In this document: one piece after another, positions 48,136 through 55,975 of the stretch
Position numbering within the stretch: position 1 is the stretch's first letter
Layout of the letters: every line of letters starts with the position of its first letter
Origin: Neobacillus massiliamazoniensis
Lineage (GTDB): Bacteria; Bacillota; Bacilli; Bacillales; Cytobacillaceae
Assembly (NCBI RefSeq): GCF_001048695.1
Contig: NZ_CVRB01000005.1
Coordinates: 186,001-250,000, forward strand
Reading direction: 5' to 3'
Length of the DNA stretch: 64,000 nucleotides
The notes under the pieces: generated by a model
Seen by the model: only the letters and a program-made list of their open reading frames with translations
What the model was told of the DNA's origin: nothing
Database searches by the model: none
Program-made: the position numbers and the translations under genes

Positions 48136-48501
48136 TCAATTCTCTGATAATTCCCTTTCTATATGACAAAACACTTCGATTGTAAATCCTCCAGGTGCCT
48201 CAACATAAAATGTATAACTATGTAACTGTTGAGGAGGCTGTACATCAAATCCATCCTCTTTCAAACTTTGATTTATTTTGTCCACTCTTTCTTTACTTTC
48301 CTGGGGAAATCCAATATGAAACGAATTTGGATAATGGACTTCACTACCCCTCATTAAAGTTAAGACGAAACCAGCTTCATCAAACATTGTAGCAAATCCG
48401 TTCCCACGGCTAGCTCCACACGTTAGACCGAAATATTTCTCTAAAAAATTCCGTGCAACTGAGACATCCGTAACAGTTAGGTTAAGGTGTTTGAGTTTCA
48501 T
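48136..48501 (-). CDS. VOC family protein (glyoxalase-like)
   Basis: 121 residues. LKHLNLTVTDVSVARNFLEK YFG with the first metal His, GFVLTLMRGSEVHYPNSFHI GF, and the end YTFYVEAPGGFTIEVFCHIE with the last Glu. His and Glu positions are kept, so a metal-dependent enzyme or binding protein is plausible. ATG follows GGGTGGAAG. Single gene in a repeat-bounded unit. Confidence 0.9.
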   Translation of the reverse strand: MKLKHLNLTVTDVSVARNFLEKYFGLTCGASRGNGFATMFDEAGFVLTLMRGSEVHYPNSFHIGFPQESKERVDKINQSLKEDGFDVQPPQQLHSYTFYVEAPGGFTIEVFCHIERELSEN

Positions 48502-48605
48502 TCTTCCACCCTTTCTTAGTATGTTCTAAACAATAAATTCTCCTTCTTAATTATATTTCTGATAATAGTAGATATACCTGTCTACAAAAATTAGGATAAC
48601 GATCT

Positions 48606-48663
48606 CTTCCTTAATACAAGCCGGCACTTGTTATTAAAGTATTGCCCTCGTTAGTTGGATAAC
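48606..48663. repeat. Directional intergenic repeat, partial
   Basis: CTTCCTTAATACAAGCCGGC, ACTTGTTATTAAAGTATTGC, CCTCGTTAGTTGGATAAC. It ends five bases before the stop at 48668. Confidence 0.78.
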
Positions 48664-48667
48664 CTGT

Positions 48668-49162
48668 TTAACTATTTCTAATCTCCTCCTCATAAACTGG
48701 CCATATATCTTGTAATTTTCTATTTACTATGATTTGACCCATATGATGGGCATCGTGACGAATTACTCCATTTATATGTTTCCATAAAGGCAGTTTAGAC
48801 GTATCATTTTCAATATCTGTCATACTTAATTTTTGAATATGCTCATAAATTTCTTGATTTAGTTGTTTCATCTTTTCAACTGTCAAATCCCATTCTTCTT
48901 GGGTATTCCCTTCAAATTTAAATGTTTCTTTATTGTTTGCAGTATATTCAGCATTTTTTCCTTTTAATCTCAACAACAACCTTTCTTTGTAATATAGTAA
49001 GTGTGATGTAATTTCCCAAATCGAATTAATTTCTTTGTTTTGTGGTTTCCACAGTGCCTGTTCAAAAGTCAAGTCTTTTAATACTAAGTTTAAGGGTGAA
49101 TACCAGTCATCTTGACTGTAAGTATGTTCTATTTCATAAAGTAATAGATTAATCACATTCAA
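48668..49162 (-). CDS. DinB family protein
   Basis: 164 residues, divergent from the two paralogues at 28863 and 43373. Metal His in SIWEITSHLLYYKERLLLRL and INGVIRHDAHHMGQIIVNRK, and LVLKDLTFEQALWKPQNKE. Probably a metal-binding, thiol-dependent enzyme; substrate unknown. GGGGAGG precedes the ATG. A repeat lies at its 3' end. Confidence 0.87.
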   Translation of the reverse strand: MNVINLLLYEIEHTYSQDDWYSPLNLVLKDLTFEQALWKPQNKEINSIWEITSHLLYYKERLLLRLKGKNAEYTANNKETFKFEGNTQEEWDLTVEKMKQLNQEIYEHIQKLSMTDIENDTSKLPLWKHINGVIRHDAHHMGQIIVNRKLQDIWPVYEEEIRNS

Positions 49163-49628
49163 TGTTCTTACCTCCCCTATATAACTTCTATTAAATTGTA
49201 TTAATTATGTAAGCAAATTATTAAACAGTGTGGTCAATTAATACGAATTTAGCCATTATAAAAAGCCTAATTTCCTACTAAAAATACTAAGAAACTAGGC
49301 TTTCAAATTTTATAAAATTACAATTTTCTACTAAAAGCAATGATGCATTTGAAGCTAGTGAATACCAAGTTACCGAATGCTGATGTAATGGTTCAGGCTT
49401 TTTTGGACGAGCTTAGAACATCTAAATAGTGCTGATTATACAAAATACCTAGCATCATTCTTTATAAAAGTTTTTTATAAGGCTGCGTTAAAAAATAGTG
49501 GTTTTAATAATTTTTAATGGATGTTAATTAGGACTTCATAAATGAACATTATATGAAGGTTCCGTCTTTACTATTTTAGTTCCAAATCCTCTAATATTAG
49601 AAATAAAAATTATGTTATTGAATTAAGT
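49163..49628. other. Intergenic stretch with hairpin and remnant
   Basis: A bidirectional hairpin at about 49257..49312 (AAAAGCCTA with TAGGCTTT). A plus-strand frame at 49340..49429 of 29 codons (LKLVNTKLPNADVMVQAFLD ELRTSK) has no site and is probably a remnant. Nothing else is supported. Confidence 0.4.
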
Positions 49629-49820
49629 CTATTTAATTCCTCTTCTATAAAGACAAAACAAAATATTAATCAGTAATGATATTATTGTCACTGCAATAAT
49701 ACCAATAGCAAAAGGTACTGATATTACCCCAGAATGTTTATTTATTAAATAAAATACAATCCCGTCAATTAGTGAAACAATAATGATCACTCTAATGATA
49801 AGTTCTGTAATGAGACTCAT
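49629..49820 (-). CDS. Small membrane protein, two helices
   Basis: 63 residues: LIIRVIIIVSLIDGIVFYLI, then PFAIGIIAVTIISLLINILF and a basic tail CLYRRGIK. The ATG at 49820 follows AAGGGGCGG, 12 codons inside the longest frame. No family recognised. Unlike its neighbours it has no clear directional repeat at its stop. Confidence 0.6.
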   Translation of the reverse strand: MSLITELIIRVIIIVSLIDGIVFYLINKHSGVISVPFAIGIIAVTIISLLINILFCLYRRGIK

Positions 49821-49983
49821 AATGCCGCCCCTTCTTTTTAAAACATATGAAAACATTTTTTTACATATTTATTTCTATCAATAACATATTTTCTTACTAT
49901 TGAGTCCCTAATCACTGCTCCTTTAGAAAATTTAAACTAAAATCGTAATCCCCTCTCCCGCTTTAATAAAACAGAACAAGATA

Positions 49984-50580
49984 TTATTTTTTGTTCACAG
50001 CTTCGGCGGATACAAATAAACCCTTATAATATTCATTTGTATGGATAATAGATACATCATTTGATTGAATGGCAGACATCGTTTCCCGGTTTAAAGAGCA
50101 GCCATCACAAATTTTTTTCCAGAAGGGAGTAAGTCTGTCCTGAAGTGTGGCTAAAAAGGAGTTTTCCATCCTCACATGTTCAAATAGAAGGATTTTTCCA
50201 TCCGGCTTGCACACTCGTTTCATTTCGGCAATCGCTTTTTCTACGTTTGGAATAGTACAAAAGACAAGAGTCGCGACCACAGTGTCAAATGTATTCTCTT
50301 CAAACGGAAGATTCTCTGCACTTGCCTGTACCAATCGAATAGGAACCCCCGACTGCTTTATTCTTGGTTCTGATTTTTGAATCATAAATTCGCTCGGTTC
50401 CGTAGCTGTAACCTGATCAACATCTTTATAAAAACAAAAATTAATTCCTGTACCCGATCCTATTTCAAGAACGTTTCCATACGCTTTTTGGATCAGGTCT
50501 TGGCGAATCCTTTTAAATCTTTTTTTCTCTAGGGGTTTCATGAAAAAATCATACCATTTCGGAAATGAAGCACTTGTCAT
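49984..50580 (-). CDS. Class I SAM-dependent methyltransferase (METTL7/UbiE-like)
   Basis: 198 residues. SAM motif I NVLEIGSGTGINFCFYKDVD, then VTATEPSEFMIQKSEPRIKQ, ASAENLPFEENTFDTVVATL VFCTIPN and GKILLFEHVRMEN. The C-terminal WKKICDGCSLNRETMSAIQ is typical of the METTL7-like group. Substrate unknown. It starts MTSASFPKWYDFFMKPLEKK. GGAG lies before the ATG. Confidence 0.9.
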   Translation of the reverse strand: MTSASFPKWYDFFMKPLEKKRFKRIRQDLIQKAYGNVLEIGSGTGINFCFYKDVDQVTATEPSEFMIQKSEPRIKQSGVPIRLVQASAENLPFEENTFDTVVATLVFCTIPNVEKAIAEMKRVCKPDGKILLFEHVRMENSFLATLQDRLTPFWKKICDGCSLNRETMSAIQSNDVSIIHTNEYYKGLFVSAEAVNKK

Positions 50581-50801
50581 TTCTCAGTCTCCTAAATTTA
50601 CCATTTTTATAAAATTGCTCATTCAATTCTGGATTTTGTTGATCCCTTTTTCCAATACCCAATTGCATTCGGCTCAATCAATTTTGCCTATACCTTTTTT
50701 CCAACAGTTAATTCGACCACTAGTTTAGACATTCCTAAAAAGATATACCAAACCCAAGGGTTTCTCTCCCCTATTTTAAATTTTTAAAATCCCCCACAAC
50801 A

Positions 50802-52337
50802 TTATTTTTTCCCTTTCAAGAGACCTTCCTTTGTTAAGAAGTCTCTAGCAACAGCTTCAGCACTCATGCCTTTGACCCCGACCTCATAATTCATTCTTTG
50901 CATTTGGCTGTCTGTAATCTTTCCAGCTAGTTTATTCAATGCTGGTACAATCTCTGGATATTTTTGAATGGTTTCTTTCCGCAATAAAGGAGCCCCTTGA
51001 TATGGCGGGAAGAAATGCTGATCATCTTCAAGAGCAACTAGATGGTACTTTTGCAGTTGACCATCTGTTGAAAAAGCATCCATCAGATTCACTTTACCCG
51101 TTTCAATGGCATGATACCGAACAGACGGGTCCATCGTAACAACGCTAAACTGTAATCCATATTTTTGAGCCAACCCAGGATATCCATCTTTTCTGTCGGA
51201 AAACTCAGGATCAAATCCAGCTGTCACATTCTGCTCGACATTAACTAGATCTGATATTTTTTTCAGATGATATTCATCAGCGAAACTTTGCGGGACGGCT
51301 ATTGCATAGGTATCATTAAATTGCATTGGGTCTAACATTACCATGTTGTATTTTTTAGCAATCCCTTCTTTTGCCTGTGTGTAAACTTCCTTACTGTTTG
51401 TACTAACAGGGTTTTCTTTCAGTAAATCGGAAATGACAGTTCCCGAAAATTCGGGATAAACATCAATATCCTTTGATTTTAATGCATTAAAAACAAAGGT
51501 CGTATCGCCTAATCCTGTCCTCAGCTTCACTTTCAAGTCTGTATTATCTTCTATAAGTAATTTATACATATAATCTAGAATTTCCGGCTCTGACCCCAGC
51601 TTACCAGAGATAACAATTGTCTTTTGTCCGCCTTGATGAAAAATGGTTGGACCAATCATCGAACCCATAATTAGAACGATAATCAGTGCAAAGGCCCCAG
51701 TGGCGACCATTATCTTTTTAAAGGAAATTCTTTCGAGTTTTCGCAGTAAAAGGTCAAAAATAATGGCTAAAAGTGCGGCTGGCACGGCTCCCAGGATCAC
51801 AAGAGAATAATCATTACGGGAAATTCCCAACAGAATAATATCCCCTAATCCGCCTGCACCAATCAGTGCTGCAATTGTTGCAGTTCCAATAATGAAAATA
51901 GTAGCTGTTCGGATACCTGCCATGATTACAGGCATTGCTAAAGGAAGCTCGACTTTTAATAGTCTTTTTCTTCTATTCATACCCATGGCGCTTGCAGCTT
52001 CCAGTAATGAAGGATCTACCTCTTTAATTCCTGTATACGTATTCCGTAATAGGGGAAGTAGCGCATAAGCGACCAGTGCAATAACAGCAGGAACCGTTCC
52101 TATTCCAAATATCGGAATGAGAAGACCTAATAAAGCTAAAGAAGGAATGGTTTGCAATACTCCGGTAAAGCCAATGATATATTCGGCAATTCTTTGTTTT
52201 CGAGTTAAATAAATTCCTAATGGTATTGCAATGATTAATGAGAAAAAGAGAGCGATTAGTGATATCTCTATATGTTGTAAGAGGGCAGTTAAAAGCTGAG
52301 ACTTCCTGGATGAAAATACACTTAAAAAATTATTCAT
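50802..52337 (-). CDS. OpuC/EgtU-type ABC transporter, permease fused to substrate-binding domain
   Basis: 511 residues. Residues 1-210 form the permease: six helices and the loop LLEAASAMGMNRRKRLLKVE LPLAMPVIMAGIRTATIFII GTATIAALIGAGGLG. From about residue 240 a periplasmic-type OpuAC binding domain follows, anchored by one more helix: IVISGKLGSEPEILDYMYKL, NALKSKDIDVYPEFSGTVIS DLL, and YQGAPLLRKETIQKYPEIVP. The same fusion is used for glycine betaine/choline uptake and for ergothioneine (EgtU); sequence alone cannot separate these here. Its start overlaps the ATPase stop by eight bases. Confidence 0.9.
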   Translation of the reverse strand: MNNFLSVFSSRKSQLLTALLQHIEISLIALFFSLIIAIPLGIYLTRKQRIAEYIIGFTGVLQTIPSLALLGLLIPIFGIGTVPAVIALVAYALLPLLRNTYTGIKEVDPSLLEAASAMGMNRRKRLLKVELPLAMPVIMAGIRTATIFIIGTATIAALIGAGGLGDIILLGISRNDYSLVILGAVPAALLAIIFDLLLRKLERISFKKIMVATGAFALIIVLIMGSMIGPTIFHQGGQKTIVISGKLGSEPEILDYMYKLLIEDNTDLKVKLRTGLGDTTFVFNALKSKDIDVYPEFSGTVISDLLKENPVSTNSKEVYTQAKEGIAKKYNMVMLDPMQFNDTYAIAVPQSFADEYHLKKISDLVNVEQNVTAGFDPEFSDRKDGYPGLAQKYGLQFSVVTMDPSVRYHAIETGKVNLMDAFSTDGQLQKYHLVALEDDQHFFPPYQGAPLLRKETIQKYPEIVPALNKLAGKITDSQMQRMNYEVGVKGMSAEAVARDFLTKEGLLKGKK

Positions 52338-53286
52338 AACTTTGCCCTCCTTCTCTCAAATATTGAGACATAACCTTTAATGCGTTTTGTCGATTAATGA
52401 TCCCTATTGTTTTTCCACCTTCCATTACAGAAATGTGTTCGAACAATGCTAACTTTTCCAATACTTCACTTAAAGGAGTAGATAAGGAAATGGTTTTCGT
52501 ATCAGATAATAATACTTGTCCTGCTGGAGCGGGAGTGATAAGTTCATTCAAATTAATCGCAAATTTCCGGCTGCCAACAAATTCACGTACAAAATCATTT
52601 GCTGGGTTCGTTAAAAACTGGTTTGGTGTACTGACTTGAACGATTTCTCCTTCTTTCATCAGACAAATACGGTCTCCTAGCTTCATGGCTTCTTTCATAT
52701 CATGGGTGACAAAAACAATTGTTTTTTTAAGTTTTCGTTGAATTTCAAGCATATCATCTTGCAATTTTTCCCGGCTAAATGGATCAAGCGCACTAAACGG
52801 TTCGTCCATCAAGAGGATTTCTGGGTCAGCTGCTAAAGCTCTTATTACACCTACTCGTTGCTGTTGTCCACCTGAAAGTTCACTAGGTTTACGGTTTCGA
52901 TAAATGCTAGGGTCAAGACCTACCATTTTAAGCAATTCATCCACTCGTGCAGCAATTTTTTCTTTGTCCCAATTTTTAAGTTCCGGTACAACTGCGATAT
53001 TTTCAGCAATTGTCATATGTGGAAAAAGCGCAATTTGCTGAAGAACATATCCAATATTCCAACGAAGTTCATTGATATCATAGTCACTTATTTTCTTTCC
53101 ATTAATCCAAACCCAACCTTCTGATAATTCAATGAGTCGGTTGATCATTTTTAATGTGGTGGTCTTTCCAGAGCCACTTGGACCGATTAAAACAAAAAAT
53201 TCACCTTTCTTTATCTCTAAATTTACAGACTTTACGGCAAAGGTCCCATTAGGGAATTTTTTCGATACTTGTTCAAATCGAATCAT
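52330..53286 (-). CDS. OpuCA/EgtV-type ABC transporter ATPase with CBS-like tail
   Basis: 318 residues. Walker A IGPSGSGKTTTLKMINRLIE, Q-loop GYVLQQIALFPHMTIAENIA, signature ELSGGQQQRVGVIRALAADP, Walker B EILLMDEPFSALDPFSREKL and switch VTHDMKEAM. The C-terminal part (about residues 245-310; LSTPLSEVLEKLALFEHISV then GKTIGIINRQNALKVMSQYL) is a short CBS-like regulatory domain. It drives import through the fused permease/receptor downstream. ATG follows AAAGGAG. A 24-codon frame upstream (53299..53373) may be a leader. Confidence 0.92.
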   Translation of the reverse strand: MIRFEQVSKKFPNGTFAVKSVNLEIKKGEFFVLIGPSGSGKTTTLKMINRLIELSEGWVWINGKKISDYDINELRWNIGYVLQQIALFPHMTIAENIAVVPELKNWDKEKIAARVDELLKMVGLDPSIYRNRKPSELSGGQQQRVGVIRALAADPEILLMDEPFSALDPFSREKLQDDMLEIQRKLKKTIVFVTHDMKEAMKLGDRICLMKEGEIVQVSTPNQFLTNPANDFVREFVGSRKFAINLNELITPAPAGQVLLSDTKTISLSTPLSEVLEKLALFEHISVMEGGKTIGIINRQNALKVMSQYLREGGQSYE

Positions 53287-53447
53287 TTTACTTCTCCTTT
53301 AATTATTCACTCCGTGTTTTCCAAGCTCCGACAAAATCATATTGTATACGGCGTCTCTAATCTTTCTAACCATTGAAACTGTACCATATTTTATCATGTT
53401 TACCATTATAAATAGATGTCTATATGTTTTCAAATGAATGATACTTA

Positions 53448-53498
53448 TGTAACCTGACTTTTAGTAAACAAGAAAAGAGTTGCTGCAGCATCCCTTTT
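53448..53498. repeat. Directional repeat, L plus hairpin
   Basis: TATGTAACCTGACTTTTAG with TAAACAAGAAAA, stem GAGTTGCTGCAGCATCCC. Confidence 0.7.
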
Positions 53499-53577
53499 AT
53501 GTGTCTTTTAATTGATAATAAACGTAACTTACGCAATTAATTGATTTATTTTTAAAGTGATATCCTATCCATTTTCT

Positions 53578-53690
53578 AAAAAACGCATGACATTTTTTCT
53601 AAAGGGTTCCGTTTTGAGGTGCATATCATATAAATGACAATAAAAATGGCTTGCTAACTGACGAAAGTTTTGGCAAGCCATTTTCTGGTT
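53578..53690. repeat. Left inverted repeat bracketing a VOC gene, with hairpin
   Basis: AAAAAACGCATGACATTTTTT, GGGTTCCGTTTTGAGGTGCA, AAATGACA, then stem AATGGCTTGC with GGCAAGCCATT and TTTTC. The first two blocks recur inverted at 54534..54612. Together they frame about 1 kb holding one gene. Confidence 0.75.
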
Positions 53691-53726
53691 TATATAGTCT
53701 TTTTGACGGTATACAATATAAATGTC

Positions 53727-53756
53727 TTCTTCAAAGCACCCGTTTAGTTAAGTAAC
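53727..53756. repeat. Directional repeat, R core
   Basis: TTCTTCAAAGCACCCGTTTA with GTTAAGTAAC. It lies 50 bases before the stop of the VOC gene at 53809. Confidence 0.7.
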
Positions 53757-53808
53757 TTTATTTTACTTTCTGTTTTAAACACTTGTCTCGAAATCGCGAA
53801 TCAGGCTT

Positions 53809-54225
53809 TTAGCCTTGCGGCATTTTGCTCATATCCATATACAACGCGTTCCATCGATGACCGTCCGGATCGGCAAAACCACAACCGTACAACCAGCCAC
53901 CCTGTTCGCTAGGCTTGCTGAATATAGTGCCCCCGGCACGTTCGGCTTTCAAAGCGAGATCATCAACTTCATCCCGGGAGTTCGCCCCCAGAGAGAATAA
54001 CACTTCAGTGCCCTGCGCCGAATCCGCAACAGCATTACCAGTAAAACCGCGGAAAGTGGATTCTGGAAAAAGCATCAAAACTACCTGATTGTCGCCGACG
54101 AAAAAGCTGAATGAGCCATCTTGACTAACATACTGTTCATTCAACCGAAAACCAAGCTGCTTATAAAACTCCTTTGCCCGTTCTGGTTCTCGCACTGGCA
54201 GGTTCAACCATAATTCTCTCGACAT
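53809..54225 (-). CDS. VOC family protein (glyoxalase/bleomycin resistance-like)
   Basis: 138 residues. SRELWLNLPVREPERAKEFY KQLGF, VVLMLFPESTFRGFTGNAVA, SLGANSRDEVDDLALKAERA GG, and the end GWLYGCGFADPDGHRWNALY MD. Base composition is clearly GC-richer than in neighbours, so transfer is likely. ATG at 54225 follows GGAGG. It is the only gene between inverted repeats at 53578 and 54534. Confidence 0.9.
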   Translation of the reverse strand: MSRELWLNLPVREPERAKEFYKQLGFRLNEQYVSQDGSFSFFVGDNQVVLMLFPESTFRGFTGNAVADSAQGTEVLFSLGANSRDEVDDLALKAERAGGTIFSKPSEQGGWLYGCGFADPDGHRWNALYMDMSKMPQG

Positions 54226-54359
54226 ACCTAACAACCTCCTGATAAAGAGATGCAGTGAACTTACTCCGATAAATTCGATGCTTATTACTATTTTACCTCC
54301 TTTTTTAGAAAAAAATCTTTATTAAAGTAACCTGAACCGTTGAATAATTTTTATAGATT

Positions 54360-54480
54360 TAACATCAAAATGTCAGTTAAATTGACATCTCATTTGACAC
54401 GACAATTGACAACTCTTTTTAAGCGTACAACAATCATTGTCCTTTAAAATAATTTAGTCATTTAGGCTGTCAATTCTCTA
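54360..54480. promoter_or_regulatory. Cluster of TGTCA/TTGACA motifs
   Basis: ATGTCAGTTAAATTGACAT, TTGACACGACAATTGACAAC and CTGTCAATTC lie within 120 bases upstream of the VOC gene start. They form several palindromes and could be regulator sites or multiple -35 boxes. Function not established. Confidence 0.4.
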
Positions 54481-54510
54481 TAAAAAATTAAAAAAACCTT
54501 TAAATAAAAA

Positions 54511-54612
54511 GAAAAATGGCATAGTCAATTCTTATGCCATTTCTAGTGTCAATTTAACGTTTTGCACCTCAAAACGGAACCCTTGACATTTTTTCGTCAT
54601 GCGTTTTTTGAT
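54511..54612. repeat. Right inverted repeat bracketing a VOC gene, with hairpin
   Basis: Stem AATGGCATA with TATGCCATT, then TGCACCTCAAAACGGAACCC and TGTCA...CGTCATGCGTTTTTTG, the inverse of 53578..53650. Confidence 0.75.
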
Positions 54613-54634
54613 AAAGCGTGATGTATTATTTCCG

Positions 54635-54997
54635 CTAAAAATTCGTATATTCTGCTTTATCCTGAATATTAAATTCAATCATTTTCTCAAGCAATTCAAA
54701 ATTTACCTGCTCATTCCACGGAATTCGAAACAAGCCTTTGGTAGCACCGTAGCCAGCTTGTGCAATGTCATCGGCAAAGTGCGCAATGCCTACTTCTTCG
54801 GGTGAAACGCTCAAATGATGCTTTGCTGTGGAAAAGCCGATAATAAATGTGCCGTGATCGGAAAACATTGGCGTATTCCACTTGATTTGCGGTTCCAAAT
54901 TTGGGAATTTATTAGCAACCCACGCCAAAATTTCCTCTGTTCGGTCGCGGTGGTCGGGATTATCGATACTTGCTAAATATTTCACAAAAACTTCCAT
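54635..54997 (-). CDS. DUF1801 / YdhG-like iron chaperone family protein
   Basis: 120 residues, frataxin-like DUF1801 fold. VFVKYLASIDNPDHRDRTEE ILAWV, LEPQIKWNTPMFSDHGTFII GFSTAKHHLSVSPEEVG, and GATKGLFRIPWNEQVNFELL EKMIEFNIQDKAE. Proposed to bind iron in other bacteria; a role here is unproven. GGAGGAAG precedes the ATG. A decayed paralogous 3' piece follows immediately upstream (55021..55204). Confidence 0.86.
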   Translation of the reverse strand: MEVFVKYLASIDNPDHRDRTEEILAWVANKFPNLEPQIKWNTPMFSDHGTFIIGFSTAKHHLSVSPEEVGIAHFADDIAQAGYGATKGLFRIPWNEQVNFELLEKMIEFNIQDKAEYTNF

Positions 54998-55020
54998 ATC
55001 TTCCTCCTTCGATATTATAC

Positions 55021-55204
55021 TATTACCGCCAAAAATTCGAATTCTCTGCCTTTATCCTTTATATTAAATTCAATTATCTTCTCTAGCAATTTGTAATTAA
55101 CTGTTTCAGTCCATTGAATTCGGAATAAGCGTGAAGAAGCGCTGTAGCCAGATTGGACGATTTCATCGGCAAAATGCTCCATTGTCTCTTTTTCGGGTAA
55201 AATT
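55021..55204 (-). pseudogene. DUF1801 paralogue, 3' fragment
   Basis: Minus-strand reading KILPEKETMEHFADEIVQSG YSASSRLFRIQWTETVNYKL LEKIIEFNIKDKGREFEF matches the last half of the gene at 54635. It is joined at about 55204 to an SDR gene beginning, so the two form a chimeric scar. Confidence 0.8.
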
Positions 55205-55352
55205 TTAAATCATTTAAGGAATACTCATTAATATCGAATGCAATTACAGTAGCACCTTCACTTAAGCAATGTTTAACAATTTCTTTTCCAATTCCAGAAG
55301 CTGCACCTGTTATTATTATTTTTTTCTCCGTTTCAATTCTATATAACCTCAA
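55205..55352 (-). pseudogene. SDR oxidoreductase, 5' fragment
   Basis: Minus-strand reading ETEKKIIITGAASGIGKEIV KHCLSEGATVIAFDINEYSL NDLKF is the N-terminal Rossmann motif (TGxxxGIG) of a short-chain dehydrogenase. It breaks off after about 45 residues and continues into DUF1801 sequence in another frame. Confidence 0.82.
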
Positions 55353-55400
55353 ATACTATCATGAAACCAATTGTAACATGATCCTAACCCTTTACCTTTT

Positions 55401-55470
55401 TAAATAACCGCCGTTAATTTATTAAAAAAAGCTGCCAAATTTGGCAGCTGGTTCTTAAAGAAACGCGCCT
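55401..55470. repeat. Directional intergenic repeat with terminator
   Basis: TAAATAACCGCCGTTAATTT ATTAAAAAAA (L), perfect stem AGCTGCCAAATTTGGCAGCT, then GGTTCTTAAAGAAACGCGCC. On the minus strand the stem is followed by seven T. Confidence 0.82.
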
Positions 55471-55606
55471 TATACATAAATAAAGATCACAATGCTTATT
55501 GAATCATTGCGCCCGATTGTTGAAGAGCTTTGCCTAAATATTATTTGAGATAAGCGTCAGTTAGTAGAAAAGTAGGGAACAAAAAACTTTCATCTTACAT
55601 GACAGA

Positions 55607-55905
55607 TTAACCTCTGTCCGTTAATGATAAATATCTATGTACAACGGCTTGAGCGAGACAAGTTGATGAATCAACAAAGGAAATATCGTTGGATTTTTTA
55701 TCTGTAACAACATTAAAATCCATATTTCCATTCGATAGAGCATCGTATTGTTTTACTAAGCCATTATGAAGTAATGTAGATAGTCTAGACTTTATTTCTT
55801 TTCTTAGTTCGTTATTCCATTACTTTTCAGAAGATTTTCTAAGTGAAGAATTGTATTTTCTTTGTAAATGAATGTCCGTAAAATCATCTTATCTAAGTCA
55901 GTCAT
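55607..55905 (-). pseudogene. Small regulator-like gene, frameshifted
   Basis: ATG at 55905 after GAGGTGAGAG starts MTDLDKMILRTFIYKENTIL HLENLLKSNG; a one-base shift near 55815 is needed to continue as NELRKEIKSRLSTLLHNGLV KQYDALSNGNMDFNVVTDKK SNDISF to a stop at 55607. The helix pattern is winged-helix-like. No family is firmly recognised. Confidence 0.6.
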
Positions 55906-55975
55906 TCTCTCACCTCATTCTTAAACAATCCTCAACCTAGACAGAAAAAAGAATAGCCTCAACTACTCCATTACC

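Noticed and set aside
49340..49429. 29-codon plus-strand frame
   Set aside because: Protein-like but without a start signal; treated as a remnant in the spacer description.
53299..53373. 24-codon frame just upstream of the ABC ATPase
   Set aside because: No ribosome binding site of its own. Might be a leader peptide, but evidence is too thin to list as a gene.
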